DNA of 64,000 bases from assembly GCA_003024785.1 (NCBI GenBank), contig PUQB01000557.1, forward strand, positions 1 through 64,000, written 5' to 3'. The DNA is from Selaginella tamariscina. Lineage: Eukaryota; Streptophyta; Lycopodiopsida; Selaginellales; Selaginellaceae. Numbering within the stretch: position 1 is the first letter of the stretch; every line of letters starts with the position of its first letter. Below, one piece after another: positions 22,429-33,408 of the stretch. The notes under the pieces were generated by a model, which was not told the DNA's origin, did not search any database, and saw nothing but the letters and a program-made list of their open reading frames with translations. A program made the translations under genes and the position numbers.

Positions 22429-22790
22429 ATAGGATGTGGCGTGTGTGTGCGAGAAATAGATAAATAAATAAAATTATACAGATACTAATATGTATGTATA
22501 TATATGTATAGTATATATATGTGTATGTATATCGTGTGTATGCATGTGTGAGCGAAACAAATAAAATCATACAGATAAACAAACACCACACACACACACA
22601 CACATGTGTGTGTGTGTGTGATGTATGTATATATGTATAGGAGTGTGCGTGTGTGTGCGAGAGATAGATAAATAAATTTTATTATTAAAATACACACACA
22701 TATAAATGTATATGTGAATAAAAAATAAATAAATAAACTCAGGAGTGTGTGTGTGAGAGAAAGAGAGAGAGATCTCACATGTGTGTGAGA
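21843..22790. repeat. CA/TG and TA microsatellite block, copy B
   Basis: Alternating (CA)n, (TG)n and (TA)n tracts in repeated units, joined by a motif AAATAAATTAAATTATACAGA. The longest clean tract is TG/GT at about 22,377-22,426. It corresponds to 40,235-41,420 of copy C. ORFs made of His/Thr or Cys/Val runs are repeat translations. Confidence 0.92.
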
Positions 22791-22816
22791 GAGAGGGAGA
22801 TTTCACAGTCGCCACC

Positions 22817-23529
22817 TCTTGTCGGAATGCACGTTCCAAGAGGCTGAGGTTGAGGCTTGTCTCCAGCCTCCTCCTCCACGTCAAGCTAGGTGTAGCACTC
22901 ACGGCCAAGCAAGGCACATCCATGTCCTTGTTCAACTGTGAGCGTGGATCTTGTTTGACAGGTTCATGTTACTTAGTTCCTAAGGGTTCATTGAGGGGTT
23001 CTAGAGTCGGCATTTAGGAGCCACGTTTGTGGCACTTGGTGCAACTCTTGAATCTAAGGGCTATGGCATGATAGCCACATCGGGGAAGACAGTGTCACAT
23101 GGAGATGTGACACTGGGCTAAATGTCACATGGTACAACGCCTGAGGCACGCCTTTGGGGTTGTGTCATGGGTTTGTCGCCAAGGGGTTGGATACTCTAGC
23201 CAATAAGCATGCTTGTGCTTGCACTAGGGTGCTAAGCCTTGGGCATCTGCTCAAGGGAGGTTAGGTCTCGTAACTAGGTGTGCTTTTGGCAACTTGGCTA
23301 GGGGAGTGTTCTCCTTTGGAATCCAGAGGTTGAACAACCTAAGCTCATTAGCAGAAGCCCTTTCATGAGGCACTTGCAAGGTCATGTGCTTAGGGTTATC
23401 CCAAACCTAGCCTTAGGGAGTTTGCTTAGCAGGACACTCGTGTTCACCTACGGCACACACTCGTGTCCTCATTAAGTACTAGCTCTAGTCTAGGGTATAA
23501 CTTGGCCACTCAAACCCTTAGGGTAGTCG
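22817..23529 (-). repeat. R-family fragment, right of copy B
   Basis: Reverse complement of about 25,690-26,400. It begins TCTTGTCGGAATGC, exactly where the 1-512 fragment stops (GGGAGGTC | TTGTCGG in the contiguous copy). It ends at ...TAGTCG where the 5' LTR of gypsy 2 begins. No coding sequence is supported. Confidence 0.85.
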
Positions 23530-24140
23530 TGTCACGACCCGATACAGAATACAGGATTCCGGATACAGGACATGGGTTGTAGGACTTTCCTACAGGATTC
23601 CGGATACAGGATATGGTTGCAAGATTTCCCTACAGGATACTCCTACCAGGATTCCGGACACAGGATTCGGTGCAGGATATTCTTACAGGATATGCCACAG
23701 GATATGCCTAGAGGATAAGGGACATGTGGACTCATCTTAGCCTCTACATGCATGCAATCACTTTTGCATGCATGCAACCACTTTTGCATGCATGCCTAGA
23801 TTAGCTCTTGGAGTTGTGAGCATAAAAGCTCCGACCTAATTGTTGTACAATCAGTTACTATCAACACCAGTCTTACTACGATCAATCTTGTCTTGTCTTG
23901 TTTCCTGTCCTGTTCCTGTCTCGCTCCTATTTCCTGTCCTGTTCCTGGATCCTGTCCTGCTCCGGATCCTATCCTGTGCTTTCCTGTCTTGCTCCCGGAT
24001 CCTATCCTAATCTTGTCACTCCTAGATCCGCCCTGTTCCTATTCCTGGTTTCCTGTCCTGCTCTCGGTCCTGTTCCTGAGTCAAGCCTTCATGTCCTTGG
24101 AATCCTGCTCTCTTCCTGTTTCTTGGATCGTGGCTTGACA
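23530..24140 (+). repeat. 5' LTR of gypsy element 2
   Basis: Begins TGTCACGACCCGATACAG. The first 200 bp consist of irregular repeats of ACAGGATA and ACAGGATTCCGG. The middle holds three CATGCATGCAACCACTTTTG-type repeats, and the last 250 bp is pyrimidine-rich with CCTGTCCTG and GGATCCTATCC repeats. It ends TGGCTTGACA. The ORFs inside (Ser/Pro/Leu-rich) are repeat translations. Confidence 0.9.
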
Positions 24141-24233
24141 GTTTGATAGTAACTGCTTCATAGTTCTCCGTTTTCCAGCTACCTTTTTCTTGATTCCTTT
24201 CCTTCATTTTCCTCCTTTTTTCTTTCCTAGATC

Positions 24234-25203
24234 ATGGCTGATTTTGAGCATTTTCAACACGAGCACAAATGCTACTTCATGAGCTGGCCACTTTGCGCCA
24301 AGTGGTCACCGACCTGCAAGGTTCCACCACTGCGGCACATGCAGCTGCTGATCATCCTCCAAGGCTGCTGCGCAGGCTCTCTCCAGGCATCGTGGTTTCC
24401 TCTTCATCAAACTTTTCTTCGGGCCGAAGGTTAGCATGCCAGAGAGTTCAGTGGTAATCGTGCCGATTTCCAAGGTTTCCTGAATCAGATCCGACTCTTG
24501 ATCTATATGCAACCACGACGCTACTCGACTGATGCTCAAAAGGTGGGTCTTTTGGCATCCTTACTAAGTGGATCTCCACGGGCTTGGGTTGCCCCCTTGC
24601 TGGAGCGTGACGATCCACTGATGGAAAGACTTTGAAGGTTTCGTGGCTGCCTTTGAAGCCTGTTTTGGAGATCCTGATAAGTACCGTTCTGCATGCACGA
24701 AGTTACGGAGCTCACTCAAGAATCCCGCCACCAGCTTCTGTCTATGCATCCGAATTTCAGCAACTTTGCACGAACATTCCATGGGACGAGACTGCATTGA
24801 TCGACACTTCCGTTTTGGGTTGAGGGACGACGTGAAGGACCTTCTCCTTACGTTACCGGATGCCAAACATTAGCAAAGATCATGCAACAAGCTGTTCGTT
24901 GCGACAACCGTTTGTTCGAGCGTCGTCAGGAAGATCCCGTCAACAGTTCCTGCAAACCAATCCTACAGCTATGGTACATGTCCTGCACCACCTTCTGGAG
25001 TAGTTCCTATGGAGGTTGAGAAATCCAAGCGTGGCCTCTTTCCGCTGCCGAGAAGCAACGTCGTCGCAGTGAGAACCTGTGCTTGTATTGTGGTGGAGCA
25101 GGACACAAGGTGGCAGATTGTCCTATTAAAGCCAGGAACTTCAAGACGCGTGAAGTCGAAGCCGAAGTTCAGTCGGAAAACTCCAATGTCCACTTCGTCT
25201 AGG
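24234..25203 (+). pseudogene. gag: Gypsy 2 Gag
   Basis: The ATG at 24,234 opens a short frame. The body then continues through several frames: ADFQGFLNQIRLLIYMQPRR, LSGSPRAWVAPLLERDDP, FVAAFEACFGDPDKY and FRFGLRDDVKDLLLTLPDA, all typical of the retrotransposon Gag capsid helices. Near 25,075-25,120 the zinc knuckle [14 protein letters not shown] is intact. The frame is broken at least four times. The gap follows about 30 bp after the last recognisable residues. Confidence 0.85.
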
Positions 25204-25234
25204 AGCCGCGAAGTTGGACGTAGGTGCAGGCTCC

Positions 25235-25524
25235 NNNNNNNNNNNNNNNNNNNNNNNNNNNNNNNNNNNNNNNNNNNNNNNNNNNNNNNNNNNNNNNNNN
25301 NNNNNNNNNNNNNNNNNNNNNNNNNNNNNNNNNNNNNNNNNNNNNNNNNNNNNNNNNNNNNNNNNNNNNNNNNNNNNNNNNNNNNNNNNNNNNNNNNNNN
25401 NNNNNNNNNNNNNNNNNNNNNNNNNNNNNNNNNNNNNNNNNNNNNNNNNNNNNNNNNNNNNNNNNNNNNNNNNNNNNNNNNNNNNNNNNNNNNNNNNNNN
25501 NNNNNNNNNNNNNNNNNNNNNNNN
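25235..25524. other. Assembly gap (290 N)
   Basis: Run of N. The 14 bases left of it (TAGGTGCAGGCTCC) recur with one change right of the R-family insertion at 26,996. This suggests the left contig follows an allele without the insertion. The start of the R-family insertion is hidden in the gap. Confidence 0.98.
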
Positions 25525-26995
25525 TCTTGCCCTAGAAGACCTAGACAGGCTCATGCCCTAACCCCATCAAGGAGACGTGTGTTCCACACATACCCCTGGA
25601 CAGAGCTAAGGCATCGTCACTTATCTCTTGAGGAATCACCCTCATCCGGGAGTACAACCCCTTTAGGGCAACAAAGGGTACCCTGAACCACGACTAACCC
25701 CTAAGGGTTTGAGTGGCCAAGTTATACCCTAGACCTAGGGCTAGTACTTAGTGAGGACACGAGTGTGCGCCGTAGGCAGACACGAGTGTTTTGCTAAGCA
25801 AACTCCCTAAGGCTAGGTTTGGGATAACCCTAAGAACATGACCTTGCGAATGCCTCACGAAAGGGCCCCTGCTAACATGTTTAGGTTGTTCAACCCTTGA
25901 ATCCAAGGAGAACACTCCCCTAGCCAAGTGTGCCAAAGCACACCTAATTATAAGACCTAACCTCCCTTGAGCGGTTGCCCAAGGCTTAGCACCCTAGTGT
26001 AAGCACAAGCATGTCTGTTTGCTAAAGTATCCAACCCCTTGGCGACAAGCCCATGACACAACCCCAAAGGGCATGCCTCAGGCGTTGTACCATGTGACGT
26101 TTAGCCCAATGTCACATCTCCATGTGACACTGCCTTCCCTGATGTGGCTATATGCCATAGCCCTTAGATTCGAGAGTTGCACCAAGTGCCACAAACGTGG
26201 CTCCTAAATGCCGACTCTAGAACCCCTCAATGAACCCTCAGGAACCAAGTAACATGAACCTGTCAAACAAGATCCCACGCTCACAGTTGGACAAGGACAC
26301 GGATGTGCCTTGCTTGGCCGTGAGTGCTACACTAGCTTGACATGGAGGAGGAGGCTGAAGACAAGCTCAACCTCTGCCTCTTGGAACGTGCATTCCGACA
26401 AGACCTCCCAGGCATGGATTCGCCACGTTAAGGGTAAGTTACCCCGAAGGTGGGACGTACCCCTGGCATCTGGAAGTTAGGGCGGACAACAGAGGGTTGT
26501 GCCTTGACGACACAAGCTAGAGCTTGCACCAGGAGAAGAATAACGAGCTCAGTCATGAACCCAGGAACCCTCACTCCTATATACTACCTTATTTATGTGA
26601 CAGAGGCCCCCCCTGTTTTCCTGTTTACATAAGTGGGCTAGCACTGAAATCTCATTCCCAGAGGGAACATACTTAGTGAATTATCCATCGACCCCTAAAC
26701 CTTACTTGTCAAACCTGGGGTATTTCTAAGCATACCTGACATGCTGAACTCACCGAAACTAGCCATTAATCCAACCGGACACGGAAAACCAAGGTAAGAG
26801 TTTTCTAGATGGAAGTGCTAGCTTCGCCCAGAGTTTCTTGCAAATACCTAATGACACCCGGCCGGACCATCACTAGATATCCAAGTGCACTAAGCGGGCC
26901 TGTTTTTCTACACCTAGGGCTTATCAACATAGTACAGTAGGTAACAACAGTCAACGTCCAAAGTAAAGGGTCGAGTCATAGTAAAAACTATGACA
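25525..26995 (+). repeat. R-family insertion inside gypsy 2
   Basis: Reverse complement of 22,822-23,529 in its first part and of 1-512 in its last part. It ends GTAAAAACTATGACA like the element at 4,085-5,065. The following TAGGT also occurs left of the gap at 25,221-25,225, consistent with a 5-bp target duplication. Its left boundary lies in the gap. No coding sequence is supported. Confidence 0.82.
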
Positions 26996-27029
26996 TAGGT
27001 GTAGGCTCCATTGGTGCTGCTCATACCAT

Positions 27030-27453
27030 TCCATCACTTAAGTTTCCTGTACACATTCATCTTAATAATCGAGAGCTCAAGGAATTTGCCCTGTTAGACA
27101 CTGGTGCAAATGCATGCTTCATGGATGACACTTTTGCAACTCAACATGGCATTTCGGTGGTAAAGTTGAAGCGTGCAGTTCCTGTAGAGGTGGCCGATGG
27201 CGTTTATTGCTTCTGGCGCAGTTACCCATGCTACCAAACCTCTCTCTTGCAGTCATGGCACATTCAACTGTTCAATTTCTTCAACTTGATCAAGACTCGG
27301 TCGACTCCCATCATTTTGGGCATGCCATGGTTCGTTGTTGCAAATCCAAGATCGACTGGAGGGCTAGCCACGTTTTCCTCTCCGACAGTTAGGATCAATC
27401 TGTACCATCCTGTGCAGGACACATCCTTAGTATCTAGGCAGTACAAGCTATAG
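27030..27453 (+). pseudogene. Gypsy 2 aspartic protease
   Basis: Translation gives NNRELKEFALLDTGANACFM with the retropepsin catalytic D-T-G intact. Further on, IILGMPWFVVANPRSTGG is the conserved ILGMPWL...P.IDW block. It lies directly after the R-family insertion and before the Ser/Pro-rich linker. The upstream join to Gag is lost in the insertion and gap. Confidence 0.82.
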
Positions 27454-27459
27454 GATTGA

Positions 27460-28020
27460 CCGTGCCTATTCTGTATCAGTATTGAAGACTCCTCGATAGG
27501 ATCACCTCATGTCAGCTCCAGCACATCCGCATTCTCTCCACTCCTGTAAGTTTGCGGATTCCTGTACAGGGTTCTTCCAATCCTGTATCAGTGTCGAAGG
27601 TTCCTCCTCAACAGGATCCACCTCCTGTTGGTTCGTCAGCACACTCACAGGCTTCCCTCGAACCACGGACTTCTGTACAGGATTCTTCCAATCCTGTACA
27701 CTCGTCAACATCCACACAGGTTTCTCCCAATCCTGCCTCCTTTTGTTACTCTGCTTCTGTTCCACCCCCAAGATCCTTCCTCTTTTTCAGTCACAGCTCC
27801 CTCCTTCTCCTCTCCGAGTTCTTACCACTACCATGCATGAACTTACCACTGATCCTGCTCCTTTCCACCTTTTTGCCTTTCAAGTAACTCCTACGTCCTC
27901 TTCTACCTTTCCTGTGTCTGACTCTCCTGTTTTTCAATCTCCTTCTCCTGCTCCTTTTCCTTCTTCTTCCTCCTCCTTCTTCCTACCATCCAAGTATCAC
28001 TCCTTTCAAGGACGTTTTTG
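27460..28020 (+). other. Ser/Pro-rich linker between protease and reverse transcriptase
   Basis: Two to three frames are open because of repeated CCTGTACAGG and TCTTCCAATCCTGTA motifs followed by C/T-rich sequence. No domain is present. The same ACAGGAT vocabulary fills the LTRs. Confidence 0.6.
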
Positions 28021-28039
28021 ACAAGCACAAGGCTACAGT

Positions 28040-28860
28040 TCTTCCTGTTCACAGGTCCTACGACTGTCCTATTGATCTTGCGAAGGAAAGACTCCACCGT
28101 TCGGACCGATTTATGCACTGTCACCCACAGAGTTGGAGGTTCTTCGTCAGTACATCGAGGACAACTTGGCATCTGCTTCATTCGTCACCTCCCCTGCAGC
28201 ACTATTTTCTTTGTCAAGAAGAAGGATGGAGTTTACGTTTGGTTGTGGACTACAGGGTTTGAATCAAGTCACCACTCGGAATCGGTACCGTTGCCATTGA
28301 TCCCGGAACTTCTCGATCGGCTGCGAGGAGCAAAGGTGTTCACGAAGATCACTTACGAGGGGCCTACAACCTTGTACGGATTCGTCCAGGCGATGAGTGG
28401 AAACTGCCTTTCGTACAAGGTATGGACACTTCGAGTACACGGTGATGCCCTTCGGCCTTACCAATGCCCCAGCCGTGTTCCAACACATGGTGAACGACAT
28501 CTTTCGTGACTTCTTGGACCAGTTTGTGGTGATCTACCTCGACGACATTTTGAAAGGACCAGCGGCACATGACAAGCATGTACGATTAGTTCTACAGCGG
28601 CTTCGCGAGCATGGCCTGTATGCGAAGTTGGAGAAGTGTTTTTTCGATAGGGATTCTGTGGAGTTCTTGGGCTACATCGTCTCTCCTGCTGGCATTTCCA
28701 TGGACATGCACAAGGTGAAGACCATCGTGGAGTGGGAGAGGCCCAAGTCTGTACGAGATGTACAATGTTTCCTTGGCTTTGCAAACTTCTACAGGCGGTT
28801 CATACAGGACTTCTCCAAGCGTGTACTTCCACTCACGGAACTCACCAAGCGCACAGGGTT
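28040..28860 (+). pseudogene. pol: Gypsy 2 reverse transcriptase
   Basis: The fingers region is scattered over frames (YDCPIDL, KKDG, VVDYR-like, PLPLIPELLDRLRGAKVFTK). From 28,397 one long frame holds [33 protein letters not shown], the intact catalytic box YLDDIL, and [14 protein letters not shown], running into the connection domain. An LHK..L.W of the thumb ([20 protein letters not shown]) is present. Frame breaks near 28,390 and 28,870 make it non-functional as read. Confidence 0.9.
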
Positions 28861-29430
28861 TTCTCTTGGTCCGACAAGGCGGAACATGCATTCACAACAC
28901 TCAAGGACGCCTTCACGACAGCTCCGATTTTAGCACATCCTGATCCTTCTCGTCCTTTCTTCGTTGAAGCAGATGCCTCGGATTTTGCAGTAGGATCCGT
29001 CCTATCACAAGTTGGAGAAGACAAGTTGCTTCATCCTGTAGCTTTTCACTCTCGTAAGTTCCTTTCGGCGGAGATCAATTACGAGATTCATGACAAGGAA
29101 CTCAAGGCCATTGTGGATTCGTTCGAGGAGTGGCGGCATTTCCTGAAGGTGCTGCGCATCCTGTACAAGTTCTTACGGATCACAAGAACCTGGAGTATTT
29201 TCAAACGGCTCGAGTTCTCAGTCGGACAGGCTAGGTGGGCAGAGTTCCTATCACATTTTGATTTCGTCATCGTCTACAGGCCGGTTTTCGGAATGGCAAG
29301 GCGGCATTGTCTAGGCGCTCTTACCTTGCACCGATCCCGGGCGATCCTGCATAACTGTAAAAAAGTGTTGTTGGGTCTGATCGACTTCCGGCTTGTAGCA
29401 CTACAGGTTCATCAGGCTCCAGCAATTTAA
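28860..29430 (+). pseudogene. pol: Gypsy 2 RNase H
   Basis: [57 protein letters not shown] and DKELKAIVDSFEEWRHFL are in one frame and in the standard order. The DAS catalytic residue region and the E of the Y-x-x-x-x-K-E-L helix are present. The following tether (NLEYFQTAR-like) is in another frame. Confidence 0.9.
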
Positions 29431-29599
29431 CACTCTACAGGACATCATTCGTAGTTGGCTACAGACGACTTGGCAAGGAATGTGTTCTCACACATTAGTC
29501 CTGACATTGCAAGCTCCTCTTCCTCCAGTTCCCGTTTAGACTACAACGCTGTTTGCCATACAGGAAACTCCTGTACCGGGAAGGTCTCCTGTACGTTCC

Positions 29600-30440
29600 T
29601 GTTGGTTTTGCAGGACTCGTGTGGTACAGGATTGTCATGATACCCCGGCTACAGGACATTTTGGTGTGGCCAAGACAATTGAGTTGGTGACTCGCAACTA
29701 TTGGTGGCCTGGGTTGCGAGGTTTTGTGAAAGGTTTGTACGGAGTTGTGACACTTGCAACATCGAAGATGCCTCGTCATGCACCCTCTGGTCTTCTTCGT
29801 CCTCTTTGTTCCTTCTGCTTCTTGGAGATCCATTTCTATGGATTTCCTCACAGATCTTCCTCCTTCTCGCATTTGATGCAGTTCTTGTGGTGGTTGACTG
29901 TTTCATCGAACATGCTCATTTTACCATGTAACAAGACTGCTACAGGCTAGACAACTGCTAGTTGGTGATTCGCGAAGTGTTCCGACACCATGGTCTTCCT
30001 GAGAGCATTGTTTCTGATCAGGTCCACAATTCATGTCCAAGTTTTGGCGAGAGCTTCTCCGGAGTTTACAGGTTAAAGCGGATCTTTCTTCAGGATATCA
30101 CCACAAACTGATGGGCAGTCAAAACGCACAATTCAGACCTTGGAGCAATATCTTCGCTGCTTCATCAGTTACCAATAGGATAATTGGTTGGATTTCTTCC
30201 TATGGCGGAGTTTGCCTACAACAACTCCGTTCACGCATCTACAAGCCAGAACCTTTCTTTGCTCTTACAGGCTACCATCCATGTTTTGACTTTGCTCCTC
30301 CTGCTTCTCCTTCTTCCGCTCCTGCAGTACAGGATTATCTCCAGCACCTTCGTTAGGTACATGATGATCTCTGGGTTCATCTTCAGCAGACAGGAACGGT
30401 ACAAGCATCATGCTGATGCCATCGTCAGCCGGCACTGCAT
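29600..30440 (+). pseudogene. pol: Gypsy 2 integrase
   Basis: The H2C2 finger reads HDTPATGHFGVAKTIELVTR, then NYWWPGLR and SCDTC. The DDE core begins ISMDFLTDLPPS-like in a broken frame and continues FDAVLVVVDCF. The second Asp block is ESIVSDQ near 30,005, and the Glu region is very degraded. FLPMAEFAYNNSVHAST follows near 30,190. At least five frame breaks are visible. Confidence 0.87.
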
Positions 30441-30900
30441 ACAAGATTGGTGATCTCGTGTGGCTTCTTCGTCGACATATTTGCACCAACAGGCCTTCTT
30501 CTAAGTTGGATTTTCAACGATTGGGCCCTTATAGGATTGTGGCGGAAGTCAATCCTGTAGCTTTCCGACTCGAGTTACCATCTACGGTGAAACTTCATCC
30601 TGTGTTTCACACTTCTTTGTTGGAGCCGTATCATCCTTCTTCTCTTCATGGTCATGTTTTTCTCCTCCCCCCCTGTGGTCATTGACAGTGAACCTGAGTA
30701 CGAAATTGCAACCATCCTTGATTCTCGTCTTCATCGCCGCCAACTTCAATACTTGGTGGATTGAAAAGGTTATTTGCCTACCGATCGCACTTGGGAACCT
30801 GCATCCAACTTACTCCATGCTTCTTCCAAAGTTGCTGCTTTCCATCGCCGTTATCCTGCTAAACTAGGTCCCAGACTCGTGGAACTCATCTTTAGGGAGG
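30430..30900 (+). pseudogene. Gypsy 2 integrase C-terminus with chromodomain
   Basis: [24 protein letters not shown] and [15 protein letters not shown] form the GPY/F module. After a frame shift near 30,670 the chromodomain reads EPEYEIATILDSRLHRRQLQ, then YLVD, then a TGA where chromodomains have Trp. KGYLPTDRTWEPASNL follows. Chromodomains steer chromovirus integration toward marked chromatin. The single W-to-stop change is the only defect within this domain. Confidence 0.88.
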
Positions 30901-30906
30901 AGGTGC

Positions 30907-31502
30907 TGTCACGACCCGATACAGGATACAGGATACGACATACAGGATTCAGCCTACAGATATGAGATACAATATTCGGCCCGCAGAGAATTCCCACAGG
31001 ATATGCCACAGGATATTCCCGCAAGATATTCCCATAGGATATGCCTACAGGATATTCCCACATGATATGCCTACAAGATATTCCCACAGGATATTCCTAT
31101 AGGATAAGGATGACCATTTTTGGCTAGTGACTAGATTAGGCTCATTACCAGATTAGCTTGGAGTTGTGAGCATAAAAGCTCCGACCTAATTGTTGTACAA
31201 TTAGTTACTATCAACACCAGTCTTTTACGATCATTCTTGTTCTTGTCTTGTTCGTGTCTCGCTCCTTGCCTCCTGCTCTTGTCTTGCTCCTGGATCCTGT
31301 CCTGTTCCTATCTTGTTCCTGGATCCTATCCAGCGCTTTCTGTCTTGCTCCCGGATCCTATCCTGATCCTGTCATGCTCCTGGATTCGTCCTGTTCTTGT
31401 CTTATTCCTAGTTCCTGTCCTGCACTCGGTCCTGTTCCTGAGTTAAGCCTTTTTGTTCTTGGAATCCTACTCTCCTTCCTGGTTCCTGATCGTGGCTTGA
31501 CA
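30907..31502 (+). repeat. 3' LTR of gypsy element 2
   Basis: Starts TGTCACGACCCGATACAG after a polypurine-like GGGAGGAGGTGC and ends CGTGGCTTGACA. It shares the ACAGGATA repeats (mostly as ACAGGATATTCC here) and the C/T-rich 3' third with the 5' LTR. It differs in repeat number and lacks most of the CATGCATGCA repeats. Confidence 0.9.
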
Positions 31503-31881
31503 ACCATATGTTTAATATATACATATATATAAACTTTCAAGTAAATAATATGGGATAAGATAATATTCGTAATACACAGCATACAAAAAAGTAGGAATTA
31601 AATATGTTCAATAAATATATATGTTACACATTATATACATACATAAATATAATAGAATATAAGTTACATTCTAACCAAAATATGATATGAATTATATAAG
31701 AATGGAATCACCTTCGACTTTATACGACTTTCATAAATAAGTTGAATATATATATATATCTATATCTATATATATCTATCTATCTATCTATCTATATAAT
31801 ATATATATAACTGACTAATATAACTATTGACTAATTTGCTTAACTAATACTTTTCGGCTCAGCTCAACTAGTTCAAACGTA

Positions 31882-31932
<51 letters not shown>

Positions 31933-33117
31933 CTATGAATATACATTTCGTATATATAGTTAACTTCAACAGTTCTGGTTAGCTCATCCACTGCAATTTG
32001 CTTATTAAAAGCCATTGCAAGAGAATGGAGAGCTTGACATTAACATTATATAATTTATATTATTATATATATATTAACATTATCTGATGCAAAACGTTGT
32101 GTACATACTGCAGCTTGTTGACGAATATCCCAGGCATCAAATGATTTTGAAGTATGCCATTGGTGGGCAAGGCCTAAAATTGACCAGGTTTTAGGCATTA
32201 GGTTTGTCAAATATAATTAAAAAAATTATTATTATCAAATGACTTGCTATGTAATTTTAAAAAATGCCATTATGATTACTAAATAAAAATTACACAAGTC
32301 AAATGACTATTAATGATTTTATATAAATAGTCATAAGTATTTTTATACAATAGAGACTTTATACATTATATAAATAAAATACAAATTAATAAGTAACTAA
32401 GTCAAAGAAGTCGGTAAGGATGGGCGCCAGCAGCAATAGTAAGGAAGAGGAAGTGCTATTGTGATGAATGATATTGCAAGTTTAATCAATGTTGCTCATG
32501 TTCCCATGTAAAATAGCATTCTTTATTAGATTTAGTAGCAACCAAGCGAGGCACATCTCACATATATAATGATATACTCTTATTTTAGGAGGAATGAGCC
32601 ACATTAAAAAAAAGCAAAAACTTAGTAGAAAGAGCTCATTGACTCTTATTTTCTCTATCCACTCCAAAACCTAGCAATGATGCTGCTACAAGTGAGAATT
32701 TAGCAATACTCAGCCTCAAGACCAAAATGAGAGTGAAAGAAAGGTGGAAGCAAAAGAATTGATCAGAAAGTGGCGTAGTCAATGGACCTTAGAACATCTT
32801 TAGAGTAAACTTAAAAGATATCTATCAGGTAAAAATTAAAAAATTATCCTTTCTTTTATTTTAATTAATTAATATTTTACTTCAGGTTTTCATGCAGTTA
32901 TCAAATGTTAGCTATTAAAAAACAAAATAAATACACAAGACAAGGTAGCACAAATTTTCAACTTTTTACTTTACAATCACACTTTAAAATTATAATTCAA
33001 AGGCTATCTATAAAGCTAATATGAAAGAACGGAGCAGCAGCAACAGAAGGCTCAATGGATTTAGCATGTAAAAGACAAATAAATGATCAACATGAAAGAA
33101 TTATTCAGGTATTAAAG
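31503..33117. other. Spacer between gypsy 2 and copy C, no gene recognised
   Basis: AT-rich, with a TCTA/TA/TG microsatellite at about 31,750-31,930. A weak minus-strand patch around 31,975-32,165 (LAHQWHTSKSFDAWDIRQQ, then MAFNKQIAVDELTRTVE) looks coding and has a GTATGT donor between the pieces, but I do not recognise it. Nothing else was found. Confidence 0.5.
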
Positions 33118-33121
33118 CTTA

Positions 33122-33148
33122 ATGCACGTTGTAACTAAAGTGGGCATG
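33122..33148 (+). repeat. Left terminal inverted repeat of copy C
   Basis: Begins ATGCACGTTGTAACTAAAGT. Preceded by the target duplication CTTA. Mismatches to the right TIR are at positions 6 and 19. Confidence 0.93.
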
Positions 33149-33408
33149 ATACGTGAAAATGGGAATATAAAATAAATTACTAATTAATACTTAAGTTTTA
33201 ATTATTAATTAATCATTTAATTAATATGTAATTAAGCCTTAAATATTAATTAATTAATTAATTAATCCTTCAATAACCTTACTTAGTAAGGAATATTCCT
33301 AAAATATCTTAGAATATTCATATTATTCTAAAAATAGTTTACAATAATGAAAAATACTATCAAACATAATTACAAATGAAATCATTTTCTTATCAACATG
33401 TTAATTTT

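Larger units (their letters stand above)
19712..22821 (+). mobile_element. 27-bp-TIR element, copy B: left half, internally deleted
   Basis: Collinear with copy C from 33,122: left TIR, HAD-like gene on the minus strand, palindrome array, CA/TG microsatellite. Compared with C, the segment equivalent to about 34,327-38,180 is missing (junction around 20,905-20,955), which removes the ParB-like gene. The right end stops at a 5-base overlap TCTTG (22,817-22,821) with R-family DNA. Flanked on the left by TATA. Confidence 0.87.
23530..31502 (+). mobile_element. Ty3/gypsy chromovirus, element 2 (degenerate)
   Basis: LTRs at 23,530-24,140 and 30,907-31,502 share the ends TGTCACGACCCGATACAG and CGTGGCTTGACA. 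Between them lie gag, protease, reverse transcriptase, RNase H, integrase and a chromodomain, in chromovirus order. An R-family insertion and the assembly gap interrupt it at 25,235-26,995. The bases outside the LTRs differ (AGTCG left, ACCAT right), so no target duplication remains. All frames are broken. Confidence 0.92.

Noticed and set aside
21781-22935. Overlapping ORFs made of His/Thr/Tyr or Cys/Val/Tyr runs (also 40,214-41,455)
   Set aside because: Pure CA/TG and TA microsatellite translations.
23893-24146. Leu/Pro/Ser-rich ORFs (also 31,237-31,532)
   Set aside because: They fall in the C/T-rich repeats of the gypsy 2 LTRs and are not conserved in frame between the two LTRs.
25009-25686. 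ORFs running through the N gap
   Set aside because: Open only because N codons are read as unknown residues.
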